Source: Serpens sp035497915 (GTDB taxonomy: Bacteria > Pseudomonadota > Gammaproteobacteria > Pseudomonadales > Pseudomonadaceae). Taken from it: a DNA stretch of 64,000 bases. The notes under the pieces were generated by a model, which did no database searches, was not told where the DNA came from, and saw only the letters and a list, made by a program, of their open reading frames with translations. A program made the translations under genes and the position numbers. Numbering within the stretch: position 1 is the stretch's first letter; the number at the start of each line of letters is the position of its first letter. The DNA is taken from NCBI RefSeq assembly GCF_035497915.1, contig NZ_DATJCS010000036.1:124001-188000 (forward strand), written 5' to 3'. Shown here piece after piece: positions 35,521 to 44,437 of the stretch.

Positions 35521-36852
35521 ATGCTGCTGGACAGTGACGCCCTCGACGAGGCCCTGAAATCCCTCGACAGCGTCCAGCTGGCCAAGGTCAGCGGACGCCT
35601 GGTGCGGGTGTCCGGGCTGATCCTGGAAGGGCTCGGCTGTCACCAGCCGACCGGCCAGCGCTGCTACGTGGAACAGACCGACGGCAGCCTGCTGGAAGCC
35701 CAGGTGGTGGGCTTCAACCGCGAAATCACCTACCTGATGCCGTTCAAAAAGCCGCTGGGCCTGGCCACCGGCGCGCGCATCTTCCCGATCCGCGAGGAAG
35801 CACGCCTGCGCATCGACGACTCCTGGCTCGGCCGGGTGGTCAACGGCCTCGGCGAGCCGCTGGACGACCAGGGCAAGCTGACCGGCCACGACCTGCTGCC
35901 GCCGCTGCCGCCGCCAGTCAACCCGCTGCGCCGCCGTCCCGTGGAAGAGCCGCTGGACGTCGGCGTGCGCGCCATCAACTCGATGCTCACCCTCGGCAAG
36001 GGCCAGCGGGTCGGCCTGTTCGCCGGCAGCGGCGTGGGCAAGAGCGTGCTGCTGGGCATGATCACCCGGCAGACCAAGGCCGACGTGGTGGTGGTTGGCC
36101 TGATCGGCGAGCGCGGCCGTGAAGTGCAGGAGTTCATCCTGCATTCCCTCGGCCCGGAGGGTCTGCGCAAGGCGGTGGTGGTGGTGGCCCCGGCCAACGA
36201 GTCGCCGCTGATGCGCCTGAAGGCCGCCGACCTATGCCACAGCATCGCCGCGTACTTCCGCGACCGCGGCCAGGACGTGCTGCTGCTGATGGATTCGCTG
36301 ACCCGCTACGCCATGGCCCAGCGCGAGATCGCCCTGGCGCTGGGCGAGCCGCCGGCCACCAAGGGCTATCCGCCGTCGGTGTTCGGCATGCTGCCGGAGC
36401 TGGTGGAAAGCGCCGGCAATGGCGCCAGTCCGACCGGCAGCCTGAGCGCGCTGTACACGGTGCTGGCCGAGGGCGACGACCATCAGGATCCGATCGTTGA
36501 CTGCGCCCGGGCGATTCTCGACGGCCACATCGTGTTGTCGCGCAAGCTGGCCGAGGTCGGCCACTACCCGGCCATCGACATCGGCGCCTCGGTGAGCCGC
36601 TGCATGGCCCAGGTCACCGGCCCCGAACACCGCAACGCCGCGCGCCTGCTCAAGGAGCTGTACAGCACCTACGAGAAGATCCGCGAACTGATCCCGCTGG
36701 GTGGCTACACCCCGGGCGCCGACGCCAAGACCGACCGCGCCGTGCAGCTGGCGCCGGCCATCGAGCGTTTCCTGCGCCAGGAAACCGGCCAGGACGCCGA
36801 CCTCGAGTTCAGCGTGCGCACGCTGCAGCAACTGCTCGGGAGCCGCGGATGA
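35521..36852 (+). CDS. fliI: Flagellum-specific ATPase FliI
   Basis: 443 aa. F1-beta-like ATPase of the export apparatus. Walker A is GSGVGKS (residues 169-175), Walker B is around VLLLMDSLTRYAMAQREIAL, and the conserved GEPPATKGYPPSVF motif follows. Six bases separate it from fliH; it overlaps fliJ by 4 bases. Confidence 0.96.
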   Translation: MLLDSDALDEALKSLDSVQLAKVSGRLVRVSGLILEGLGCHQPTGQRCYVEQTDGSLLEAQVVGFNREITYLMPFKKPLGLATGARIFPIREEARLRIDDSWLGRVVNGLGEPLDDQGKLTGHDLLPPLPPPVNPLRRRPVEEPLDVGVRAINSMLTLGKGQRVGLFAGSGVGKSVLLGMITRQTKADVVVVGLIGERGREVQEFILHSLGPEGLRKAVVVVAPANESPLMRLKAADLCHSIAAYFRDRGQDVLLLMDSLTRYAMAQREIALALGEPPATKGYPPSVFGMLPELVESAGNGASPTGSLSALYTVLAEGDDHQDPIVDCARAILDGHIVLSRKLAEVGHYPAIDIGASVSRCMAQVTGPEHRNAARLLKELYSTYEKIRELIPLGGYTPGADAKTDRAVQLAPAIERFLRQETGQDADLEFSVRTLQQLLGSRG

Positions 36853-37274
36853 AGGACCAGCTGAACACCCTCGGCAAGCTGGCCGCCATCCGCCAGATGC
36901 GCGTGCGGCAGATGCTCGGCCGCGTGCAGTACCAGCGCAACCTGTGCCAGCGCTACCGCAACAACATCAGCGGCCTGGGCCGCCTGAGCGAGTACGTGGG
37001 CGGTTCGGAAACCGGGCTGCACCGTCTCAACCAGCAGCAGTACAAGACCAACCTGTACAAGATGATCGATCTGCAGCGCCGCGAACTGGCCACCGCCGAG
37101 GAGCACCTGGAGCGCCTGCAGGGCGATCTGCTGCGCGCCATGCGCAGCGAGAAGGCGCTGGAGCAGTTCATCGACGGCAAGGCCGACGAGTGGAACCGCG
37201 AGCTGGTGCGCCAGGAACAGAAGATCCAGGACGCCCTGGCCAGCCAGTCCTGGTGGCGCGGTACCGGGACCTAG
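36849..37274 (+). CDS. fliJ: Flagellar export chaperone-escort protein FliJ
   Basis: 141 aa, almost entirely charged coiled coil (for example QQYKTNLYKMIDLQRRELAT), as in FliJ, which sits inside the FliI ring and contacts FlhA. Identification rests on position after fliI, length and coiled-coil nature. Last gene of the plus-strand flagellar operon; no fliK follows. Confidence 0.85.
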   Translation: MKDQLNTLGKLAAIRQMRVRQMLGRVQYQRNLCQRYRNNISGLGRLSEYVGGSETGLHRLNQQQYKTNLYKMIDLQRRELATAEEHLERLQGDLLRAMRSEKALEQFIDGKADEWNRELVRQEQKIQDALASQSWWRGTGT

Positions 37275-37296
37275 CGGCAAGCTGGTACGGCGCCCG

Positions 37297-37369
37297 GTAG
37301 GAGCGAATTCATTCGCGAGCTGTTGGGCGCGGCCTGCACGAAAGAGCTCGCGGACAAGTCCGCTCCCAC
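37297..37369. repeat. REP-like inverted pair, family A
   Basis: GTAGGAGCGAATTCATTCGC and an opposed copy (GCTCGCGGACAAGTCCGCTC) follow the end of fliJ. The two stems have different cores (AATTCATT versus GGACAAGTCC), so each forms its own hairpin. Marks the edge of the flagellar block. Confidence 0.8.
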
Positions 37370-37464
37370 CAAAGCCGTGGCCCACGAAAGCGGCTACCGG
37401 CCACCCGTCGCGCTGCGCTGTCGCTCGCCGTGTGCCGGCCATACTTGCCGGCGAGGTGATCGCC

Positions 37465-38034
37465 ATGTCCGACACGAGCGCCGCGCTGATTCTCGATACC
37501 GCCCTGTCACTGGCCGAAGCCCGCGGCTGGGAACGCCTGCAGCTGTATGAGGTGGCCGATGCGCTGGGCATCGGCCTGGACGCCATCGCCCGCCACTATC
37601 CGGACAAGGACGCCCTGGTCGACGCCTGGTTCGCCCGCGCCGAACAGGCGATGCTGGCACGTGCCCGCGATGAGGATCTGGCAGCCCTGTTGCCAGCCGA
37701 GCGGCTGGAGGAGCTGCTGGTGGCCTGGCTGAGAGCACTGGAGCCCTATCACGCGCTGGCGGGCCAGATGCTGCTCTACAAGCTGGAGCCGGGGCATCTG
37801 CACCTGCAACTGGGTGGCCTGCACAGCCTGAGCCGGGTGGTGCAGTGGTGGCGAGCCGGCGCGCGGCTGCGGGGTGTCTGGCTGAACCGTATCGGCCAGG
37901 AATGCCTGCTCAGCGGCCTGTTCCTGCGCACCTTCTGCCACTGGCTGCGACGGCCCGATCCGGATCTGGCCGAGACCCGCCGCTACCTGCGCCGCCGCTT
38001 CGATAGCGTCCCGCTGCGCTACCTGCTGCACTAG
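37465..38034 (+). CDS. TetR-family transcriptional regulator
   Basis: 189 aa from ATG 37465, preceded by GAGGTGA. The N-terminal helix-turn-helix is LYEVADALGIGLDAIARHYP (about residues 29-48) followed by DKDALVDAWFARA. The C-terminal helical part resembles COQ9/TetR-type proteins. Target genes are not evident. It lies just past the flagellar block and before the Tim44-like gene. Confidence 0.8.
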   Translation: MSDTSAALILDTALSLAEARGWERLQLYEVADALGIGLDAIARHYPDKDALVDAWFARAEQAMLARARDEDLAALLPAERLEELLVAWLRALEPYHALAGQMLLYKLEPGHLHLQLGGLHSLSRVVQWWRAGARLRGVWLNRIGQECLLSGLFLRTFCHWLRRPDPDLAETRRYLRRRFDSVPLRYLLH

Positions 38035-38128
38035 TTGTGCTGACGCAGCCAGAAACACTCTGTGCTGGCATTCACTCCGGCCGCTGGGCAAGATGACGCG
38101 CGTGAATCAATCAATTGGGATATCCCTG

Positions 38129-38992
38129 ATGCAGCATTTTCTCAGTATTGCCCTGGCCTTCTGCCTGGGCCTGACCTTCACCCTGGATGCCGACGCGGCG
38201 CGTCTGGGTAACAAGAAGAGCTTTGGTTCCGCTCCGTCTCACCAGACCCGTCAGGCCGCTCCGGCCCAGCAGGCCCAGGCTCCGGCCGCGCGTCCGGGTG
38301 CCGCCGCGCCGGCCGCCAGTGGCGCTTCCCGCTGGCTCGGCCCGCTGGCCGGCATCGCCGCCGGTGGCCTGCTGGCTTCCATGTTCATGGGTGACGGCTT
38401 CGAGGGCCTGCAGATCATGGACATGCTGATCTTCGGCCTGATCGCCTTCGTGATCTTCAAGCTGATCGCCGCGCGCCGCCGCAAGGCCCAGGCCGCCATG
38501 CCCCAGCAGCAGTACGCCACCGCCGGCGCGCCGCCGGTCATGCAGCGCGAAGCCCAGGGCACCAACATCTTCGGGCAGGCCCTCGGCGCCACGGCGTCCG
38601 CCGCGCCGGTGATCAACGCGCCGGCCTGGTTCAACGAACAGCGTTTCATCGAGCAGGCCCGTGGCCACTTCCTGGAGCTGCAGCAGCACTGGGATGCCGC
38701 CGAGATGGACAAGATCGCCGAGTTCGTCACCCCGCAGATCCTGGAGTTCCTGACCCAGGAGCGTCAGTCGCTGGGCGATGGCTTCCAGTCCACCTACATC
38801 GACAACCTGAACGTGGTGCTCGATGGCGTGGACGACAACGCGGACAAGACCGTGGCCACCCTGACCTTCACTGGCGTGAGCAAGACCTCGCGCTTCGACC
38901 AGGGCGAAGTGTTCAGCGAAAGCTGGCGCATGGAGCGCGAGCAGGGCGAGAACCAGCCCTGGCTGCTGGCCGGTATCCGCCAGAACGGTTGA
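38129..38992 (+). CDS. Tim44-like domain membrane protein
   Basis: 287 aa from ATG 38129 (GGGA upstream). An N-terminal signal/anchor (residues 1-23), an Ala/Pro/Gln-rich region (about 35-70), one or two membrane segments (around WLGPLAGIAAGGLLASMFM and IMDMLIFGLIAFVIFKLI) and a C-terminal Tim44/TimA-like domain (about 170-285). Tim44 tethers mitochondrial Hsp70 to the translocon; in bacteria the function is not settled. Ends at a clear terminator. Confidence 0.88.
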   Translation: MQHFLSIALAFCLGLTFTLDADAARLGNKKSFGSAPSHQTRQAAPAQQAQAPAARPGAAAPAASGASRWLGPLAGIAAGGLLASMFMGDGFEGLQIMDMLIFGLIAFVIFKLIAARRRKAQAAMPQQQYATAGAPPVMQREAQGTNIFGQALGATASAAPVINAPAWFNEQRFIEQARGHFLELQQHWDAAEMDKIAEFVTPQILEFLTQERQSLGDGFQSTYIDNLNVVLDGVDDNADKTVATLTFTGVSKTSRFDQGEVFSESWRMEREQGENQPWLLAGIRQNG

Positions 38993-39011
38993 ACGATTGG
39001 GCAGAAGGAAG

Positions 39012-39040
39012 ACCCGGGCTTGTCCCGGGTTTTTCTTTTG
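39012..39040 (+). terminator. Terminator of the Tim44-like gene
   Basis: ACCCGGG-CTTGT-CCCGGGT followed by TTTTCTTTT, 20 bases after the stop codon. Confidence 0.9.
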
Positions 39041-39093
39041 CGCGGTGTTCGGGCTGCGCTATAAAGCGCGCATTTCCCACAGGAGTCCCGTCG

Positions 39094-39507
39094 ATGGAAG
39101 ACGTCATCGATCAGCTGCGTGAACTCAACGAACCGGTGCCGGTGCCGCTGGAACTGCCGGAGGAGGAGACCCTGGTGGAAATCCAGGAACAGATCCTCAT
39201 CCACCTGCCCTTCGAGCTGCGCGAGTTCCTGCTGAAGGTCAGCGATGTGGTCTACGGCCGCCTGGAGCCGGTGACCGCCAGCGATCCGCAGTCTCACACC
39301 TACCTGCCGGAAGTCGCCGCCAATGCCTGGGACGCCGGCATGCCGCGCTACCTGGTGCCGCTGTGCCAGGTCGGCCGCGACTACTACGCGGTCGACCCGG
39401 AGGGCGAGGTGTTCCTGTGGCGCGAGGACACCGGCGAGCTGGACGACGAGACCTGGGAGTCGGTGTGGCACTGGGCGCGCGACGTCTGGCTGGAAGGCGG
39501 GGCGTAA
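39094..39507 (+). CDS. SMI1/KNR4 (SUKH) family protein
   Basis: 137 aa from ATG 39094 with AGGAG 8 bases upstream. The pattern PFELREFLLKVSDVVYG, then YLVPLCQVGRDYYAVDPEGE and WREDTGELDDETWESVWHWA matches the SMI1/KNR4 fold. Many SUKH proteins are immunity proteins for contact-dependent toxins, but no toxin gene lies here, and this subfamily is also found as a stand-alone housekeeping gene in pseudomonads. Function unknown. Acidic overall. Confidence 0.82.
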   Translation: MEDVIDQLRELNEPVPVPLELPEEETLVEIQEQILIHLPFELREFLLKVSDVVYGRLEPVTASDPQSHTYLPEVAANAWDAGMPRYLVPLCQVGRDYYAVDPEGEVFLWREDTGELDDETWESVWHWARDVWLEGGA

Positions 39508-39520
39508 GGCGCGGGGCCTT

Positions 39521-39732
39521 TGTAGGGCCGGCGGCAGAGTCGAATACGGCGCATTGGTACCGTTCCCACCCCAGTCGGCCGGCATAAAGCTGGCCGGGTA
39601 GGTCCGGCCCTACAGGCTTGGGCGAAGCACCCGCTTCCTTGTCGGGCCGGCTTTACGCCGGCCGGCGGAATCGAATACGGCGCACCGGTATCGTTACTAA
39701 CCCAGTCGGCCGGCATGAAGCCGGCCCCACAG
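39521..39732. repeat. Double family B repeat with a 55-base direct repeat
   Basis: Two tandem copies of a composite unit. Each has a TGTAGGGCCGG-type arm, then TCGAATACGGCGCA(T/C)(T/C)GGTA(C/T)CG, then CCCAGTCGGCCGGCAT(A/G)AAGC and a closing GGCC arm. The TCGAATACGG parts lie at about 39540-39594 and 39671-39725. It fills the gap between the SMI1 and aguA genes. Confidence 0.75.
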
Positions 39733-39739
39733 GCCCCAA

Positions 39740-40846
39740 TCAATCGGCCCGTTGCGGCGCCGGCTGTTGCTGGGTGATGCAATGGATGTTGCCGCCGCCG
39801 AGCAGGATTTCGCGGCCCGGCACCATCACCACCCGGTGTTCCGGGAACAGCCGCCGCAGTAGCTGCTCGGTCTCGGCGTCCCGCGGGTCGTCGAATGCGG
39901 GCGCGATGATGCCGCCGTTCACGATCAGGAAGTTGATGTAGGAGCCGGCGAGGCGGATCGATGGATCGCGCGGCTGGCTGCCGACCGCGCGGTCGACGCC
40001 AGCGCATTCCTCTTCGGTCGCGTACAGCGGGCCGGGGATCGGCATGCGGTGCACGGTCAGCTGGCGCCCACGGGCATCGCGACTGCTTTCCAGGGCCCGC
40101 AGCGCCGCGCGGCAGCGGGCGTGGTTGGGGTCGGCAGGGTCGTCGGTCCAGGCCAGCAGTACCTCGCCGGGGCGCACGAAGCAGCAGAAATTGTCCACAT
40201 GGCCGTCGGTCTCGTCGCTGAACAGGCCGTCCGGCAGCCAGATCACCGTCTCCACCGCCAGATGCTCGCGCAGCACAGCTTCGATCTGTGTGCGGTCCAG
40301 GTGCGGATTGCGGTTGGGGTTGAGCAGGCATTCCTCGGTGGTCAGCAGCGTGCCCTCGCCGTCCACGTGAATGGCGCCGCCTTCCAGCACGAAGCCGGGC
40401 GTGACGTAGCGGGCGCAACGCTCGATGCCCAGCACCTTGCCGGCCACCTGGCTGTCGCGCTGCCAGGGCCAGTACAGGCCACCGTTGAAGCCGCCCCAGG
40501 CGTTGAAGTCCCAGTCCACGCCGCGCACCCGGCCGCCGCCATCGATGACGAAGGTCGGGCCGGTGTCGCGTATCCAGGCATCATCGCTGCTCATTTCCAC
40601 CAGACGGATGTTCGGCTGCCCGCCCAGCCGTGCGCTGGCGTTCTCGTACTGCGCGGCGGACACACCGATGCTCACCGGCTCGAAGCGGGCAATGGCCTCG
40701 GCCACGGCGCAGAACGCCGCCTGCGCCGGCTTGCCACCCAGGCGCCAGTTGTCCGGGCGTTCCGGCCAGAGCATCCAGGTCTGGCTGTGCGGTTCCCATT
40801 CCGCCGGCATGCGAAAGCCGTCGGCGCGTGGGGTCTTCAGCGCCAT
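39740..40846 (-). CDS. aguA: Agmatine deiminase
   Basis: 368 aa. It hydrolyses agmatine to N-carbamoylputrescine and ammonia. It belongs to the peptidyl-arginine-deiminase fold; the catalytic Cys is C356 in GGGNIHCITQQQP, and the family blocks DDAWIRDTGPTFV and EGGAIHVDGEGTLLTTEEC are present. It lies 2 bases downstream of aguB in the aguBA operon and is the last gene, ended by repeats. Confidence 0.97.
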   Translation of the reverse strand: MALKTPRADGFRMPAEWEPHSQTWMLWPERPDNWRLGGKPAQAAFCAVAEAIARFEPVSIGVSAAQYENASARLGGQPNIRLVEMSSDDAWIRDTGPTFVIDGGGRVRGVDWDFNAWGGFNGGLYWPWQRDSQVAGKVLGIERCARYVTPGFVLEGGAIHVDGEGTLLTTEECLLNPNRNPHLDRTQIEAVLREHLAVETVIWLPDGLFSDETDGHVDNFCCFVRPGEVLLAWTDDPADPNHARCRAALRALESSRDARGRQLTVHRMPIPGPLYATEEECAGVDRAVGSQPRDPSIRLAGSYINFLIVNGGIIAPAFDDPRDAETEQLLRRLFPEHRVVMVPGREILLGGGNIHCITQQQPAPQRAD

Positions 40847-40848
40847 GT

Positions 40849-41727
<879 letters not shown>

Positions 41728-41774
41728 GGCGGTAACCTCGCGATCCGGTGACAGGCTAAGGATGGCCCCTGCGG

Positions 41775-41811
41775 GCCTCGAATGGCAGGGATATATAGCC
41801 GATAAATATCG
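41775..41811 (-). promoter_or_regulatory. Putative aguBA promoter with operator-like palindrome 1
   Basis: CGATAAATATCG (41800-41811) is an inverted repeat, CGATA-AA-TATCG. On the minus strand it lies between a weak -35 (TTCATT) and a -10-like TATATA with 17 bases between them, an arrangement suited to repression of aguBA. An identical palindrome is 63 bases upstream. Confidence 0.55.
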
Positions 41812-41862
41812 ATAAATGAAGGCTGCCAATCCGAACCGTGGGCATCTATCCAGGATAAATGC

Positions 41863-41874
41863 CGATAAATATCG
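41863..41874. promoter_or_regulatory. Operator-like palindrome 2, next to the aguR stop codon
   Basis: A second CGATAAATATCG, in the same GCCGATAAATATCGA context as the copy at 41800-41811. The start-to-start distance is 63 bases, about six helical turns. It ends 3 bases before the aguR 3' end. Confidence 0.5.
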
Positions 41875-41877
41875 AAT

Positions 41878-42519
41878 TCAGGCGTGCGGTGCGGCGCGCT
41901 TGTTCAGCCAGGGCGGCAGATACAGCCCCAGGTAGGCGATGATCACTCGCAGGCCTTCCTCGCGCCAGCGCGGGGTGATCTGGCCATGCTGCTGCACCGA
42001 GCTGGCGTATACCCGGTCGGCCAGTTCGATGGCCAGGGCGAAGATGTCGATGTCCTCCGGCAGCGCCGGCAGCAGGAAATGCCGCTCGAACAGGCTGTGC
42101 AGCAGGCGACCCAGTTCCAGGTCGTGCCGCTGGTCGGCCTGAGTCAGCTCGCTCAGGCCGTGCTGGGCGAGGATCAGCTGGCGGGCCGCCGGATCGGCGG
42201 CATAGATGTCCACCATGCGCTGCTCCAGCTGCGCCGCCAGGTCGTGCCAGTTGCCCAGCGTGGCGTGTTCCACCGGAATGGCGAGCACGTCGCGAAACGC
42301 GGCGTGCACCTGGGCGGCCAGCGACTGCAGCAGCAGGGGCACGTTGGGAAAGAAGTGATAGACCGATGAGGGCGGAATGCCGGCGCGCTCGGCCACCGCA
42401 TAGATGCTCAGCTCGGCGACGCCGCCTTCGGCCAGCAGCGCCCGGGCCGCGGCATGGATGGCGTCGATGCGCGCCTGGCTGCTGGCGCGGGGTTTACGAG
42501 TGGGCGAGGAGCAAGCCAT
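41878..42519 (-). CDS. aguR: TetR-family repressor of agmatine catabolism, AguR
   Basis: 213 aa. N-terminal helix-turn-helix: SIYAVAERAGIPPSSVYHFF (about residues 38-57). Position directly upstream of aguBA, in the same direction, is that of aguR in P. aeruginosa, where it represses aguBA until agmatine or N-carbamoylputrescine is present. The CGATAAATATCG palindromes are candidate operators. Identification combines family and synteny. Confidence 0.82.
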   Translation of the reverse strand: MACSSPTRKPRASSQARIDAIHAAARALLAEGGVAELSIYAVAERAGIPPSSVYHFFPNVPLLLQSLAAQVHAAFRDVLAIPVEHATLGNWHDLAAQLEQRMVDIYAADPAARQLILAQHGLSELTQADQRHDLELGRLLHSLFERHFLLPALPEDIDIFALAIELADRVYASSVQQHGQITPRWREEGLRVIIAYLGLYLPPWLNKRAAPHA

Positions 42520-42645
42520 GGGGAACTCGAGGACGGATTTTCGGATGTAGGTCAGCGACCGCCGGGCTCAGGGCCACGGCGGGGGGCGCATTGTCCGGCA
42601 AGTGACCGGGCAGCGGTGCGATGCGTGTCGCATTTGCCCGGCGAC

Positions 42646-44022
42646 TCACACGGTGTGCAGGTACCAGTTGTACTCCAGGTCGGAGATCGAGTGCTCGAAT
42701 TCCTCCAGCTCGCTTTCCTTGCAGGCGACGAAGATGTCGATGTAGTCGGGACTGATGTAGCGCGCCAGGATCTCGCTGTCGTCCAGCGCGCGCAGGGCGT
42801 CGCGCAGGTTGTTCGGCAGGCTGGGTTCGAGCTGCTCGTAGGAGTTGCCCTCGATCGGCTCGCCCGGCTCGATCCGCTGGGTCAGACCATGGTGCACCCC
42901 TGCCAGCACGGCCGCCATCAGTAGGTAGGGGTTGGCGTCGGCGCCGGCCACCCGATGCTCCAGGCGAATGGCCTCGGAACTGCCGGTGGGCACGCGCAGC
43001 GCCACGGTGCGGTTGTCCAGCCCCCAGCTCGGCGCATTGGGCACGTAGAACTGGGCGCCGAAGCGGCGGTAGGAGTTCACGTTCGGGCAGAGGAAGGCCA
43101 TGGAGGCCGGCAGGGTCTCCAGCACACCGCCGATCGCGTGGCGCAATGCGGCGTTCTGCTGGGGATCCTCACTGGCGAAGATGTTGTTGCCGTCGCGATC
43201 GAGCAGCGAAATGTGCACGTGCAGCCCGTTGCCGGCCTGCCCCGGGTAGGGCTTGGCCATGAAGGTGGTGTCCATCTCGTGGTCGTAGGCGATGTTCTTG
43301 ATCAGCCGCTTGAGCAGCACCGCGTAGTCGCAGGCCTTCAGCGGGTCGGCCACGTGATGCAGGTTGACCTCGAACTGCGCCGGCGCGCTTTCCTTGACGA
43401 TGGCGTCGGCTGGAATGCCCTGCACCTTGGCGCCCTCGAGAATGTCCTGCAGGCAGTCGGCGTACTCGTCGAGGTCGTCGATCAGGTACACCTGTGTGGA
43501 ATGCGGGCGCTTGCCGGAAATCGGCGAGCGCGGCGGCTGCGGGCGGCCGTTCACGTTCTCCTGGTCGATCAGGTAGAACTCCAGCTCGAAGGCCGCGCAC
43601 ACCGTCAGGCCCAGCTCGTCGAAGCGGTCGATCACCTGGCGCAGCACTTCGCGCGGATCGGCGAAGAAGGGCCGGCCGTCCAGTTCGTGCATGGTCATCA
43701 GCAGCTGGGCGGTGGGGCGCTTCTGCCAGGGTTCGTAGCTGAGGGTGTCGGCGATCGGCAGGCAAACCCGGTCGGCATCGCCGATGTCCAGGCCCAGGCC
43801 GGTGCTTTCCACCGTGCTGCCATTGATGTCGAGGGCGAACAGCGAGGCGGGGAGATTGATGCCTTTTTCGTAGACCTTGGCGAGGCTGTTGCGCTCGATG
43901 CGCTTGCCGCGCACCACGCCATTCATGTCGGCGATGAGCAGGTCGACGAACTGGACGTCCGGATGCGCTTCGAGAAAGACGCTCGCCTCGCCGGGGTGAG
44001 CGACACGCGGAGGGGGCGACAT
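42646..44022 (-). CDS. spuI: Glutamylpolyamine synthetase, SpuI-like
   Basis: 458 aa from ATG 44022 (MSPPPRVAHPGEASVFLEAH). Glutamine-synthetase fold; it joins glutamate to putrescine or another polyamine with ATP. The grasp domain has FADPREVLRQVIDRF and AFELEFYL, and the catalytic part has GNGLHVHISLLDRDGNN, NSYRRFGAQFYVPN and RLEHRVAGADANPYL. It is divergent from spuB as in P. aeruginosa. Which polyamine it prefers is not readable from the sequence. Confidence 0.9.
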   Translation of the reverse strand: MSPPPRVAHPGEASVFLEAHPDVQFVDLLIADMNGVVRGKRIERNSLAKVYEKGINLPASLFALDINGSTVESTGLGLDIGDADRVCLPIADTLSYEPWQKRPTAQLLMTMHELDGRPFFADPREVLRQVIDRFDELGLTVCAAFELEFYLIDQENVNGRPQPPRSPISGKRPHSTQVYLIDDLDEYADCLQDILEGAKVQGIPADAIVKESAPAQFEVNLHHVADPLKACDYAVLLKRLIKNIAYDHEMDTTFMAKPYPGQAGNGLHVHISLLDRDGNNIFASEDPQQNAALRHAIGGVLETLPASMAFLCPNVNSYRRFGAQFYVPNAPSWGLDNRTVALRVPTGSSEAIRLEHRVAGADANPYLLMAAVLAGVHHGLTQRIEPGEPIEGNSYEQLEPSLPNNLRDALRALDDSEILARYISPDYIDIFVACKESELEEFEHSISDLEYNWYLHTV

Positions 44023-44437
44023 GATCCGTACCTTTATTGTTAAAAATTTCAATCAGTCGGTGGCTTGGCTGTGAGTCAATCCCAAACCCCTTGGCCTGTC
44101 AATAGCCGGGGAAAACGCCCCGCAAGGGTGCGCAAAGGCCATTTTCGGGGCACGCGCAGGGGCCGGACAGGCCCGCTGGAAGTCAGGCAGGGCGGGCATT
44201 CCAGGCGGGGCTGCGGGGCGGCGGCGGAAAGTTGTGTAAAAAAATGAACAACGCTAAGCTCGGTGCAAACCGAACGCGGATACGGATGTGTCCACACGCG
44301 CCGCCTGCCTGCTTCCCGCCTGCCCCGGCGTCAGGGCCAGGGCCATTCGCGCTACCGATTTCGCATCTGCGTCATGAACCGCGCGCGACCCGCCTGGGTG
44401 GCTGGCCGCGCAGGCGCGGCTAAACCCTGAGGCTTTT
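44023..44437. promoter_or_regulatory. Divergent spuI/spuB control region
   Basis: 415 bases without a gene; in P. aeruginosa spuA lies between these two genes. A sigma-70-like promoter for spuB may be TTGTGT (44232-44237), 17 bases, TAAGCT (44255-44260). The stretch near 44036-44055 is A/T-rich and may hold the spuI promoter. No trace of a spuA reading frame was seen. Confidence 0.5.

Noticed and set aside
39094..39507. SMI1/KNR4 gene as an immunity gene of a polymorphic toxin system
   Set aside because: No toxin, Rhs, VgrG or CDI gene is adjacent; the gene sits alone between a Tim44-like gene and repeats.
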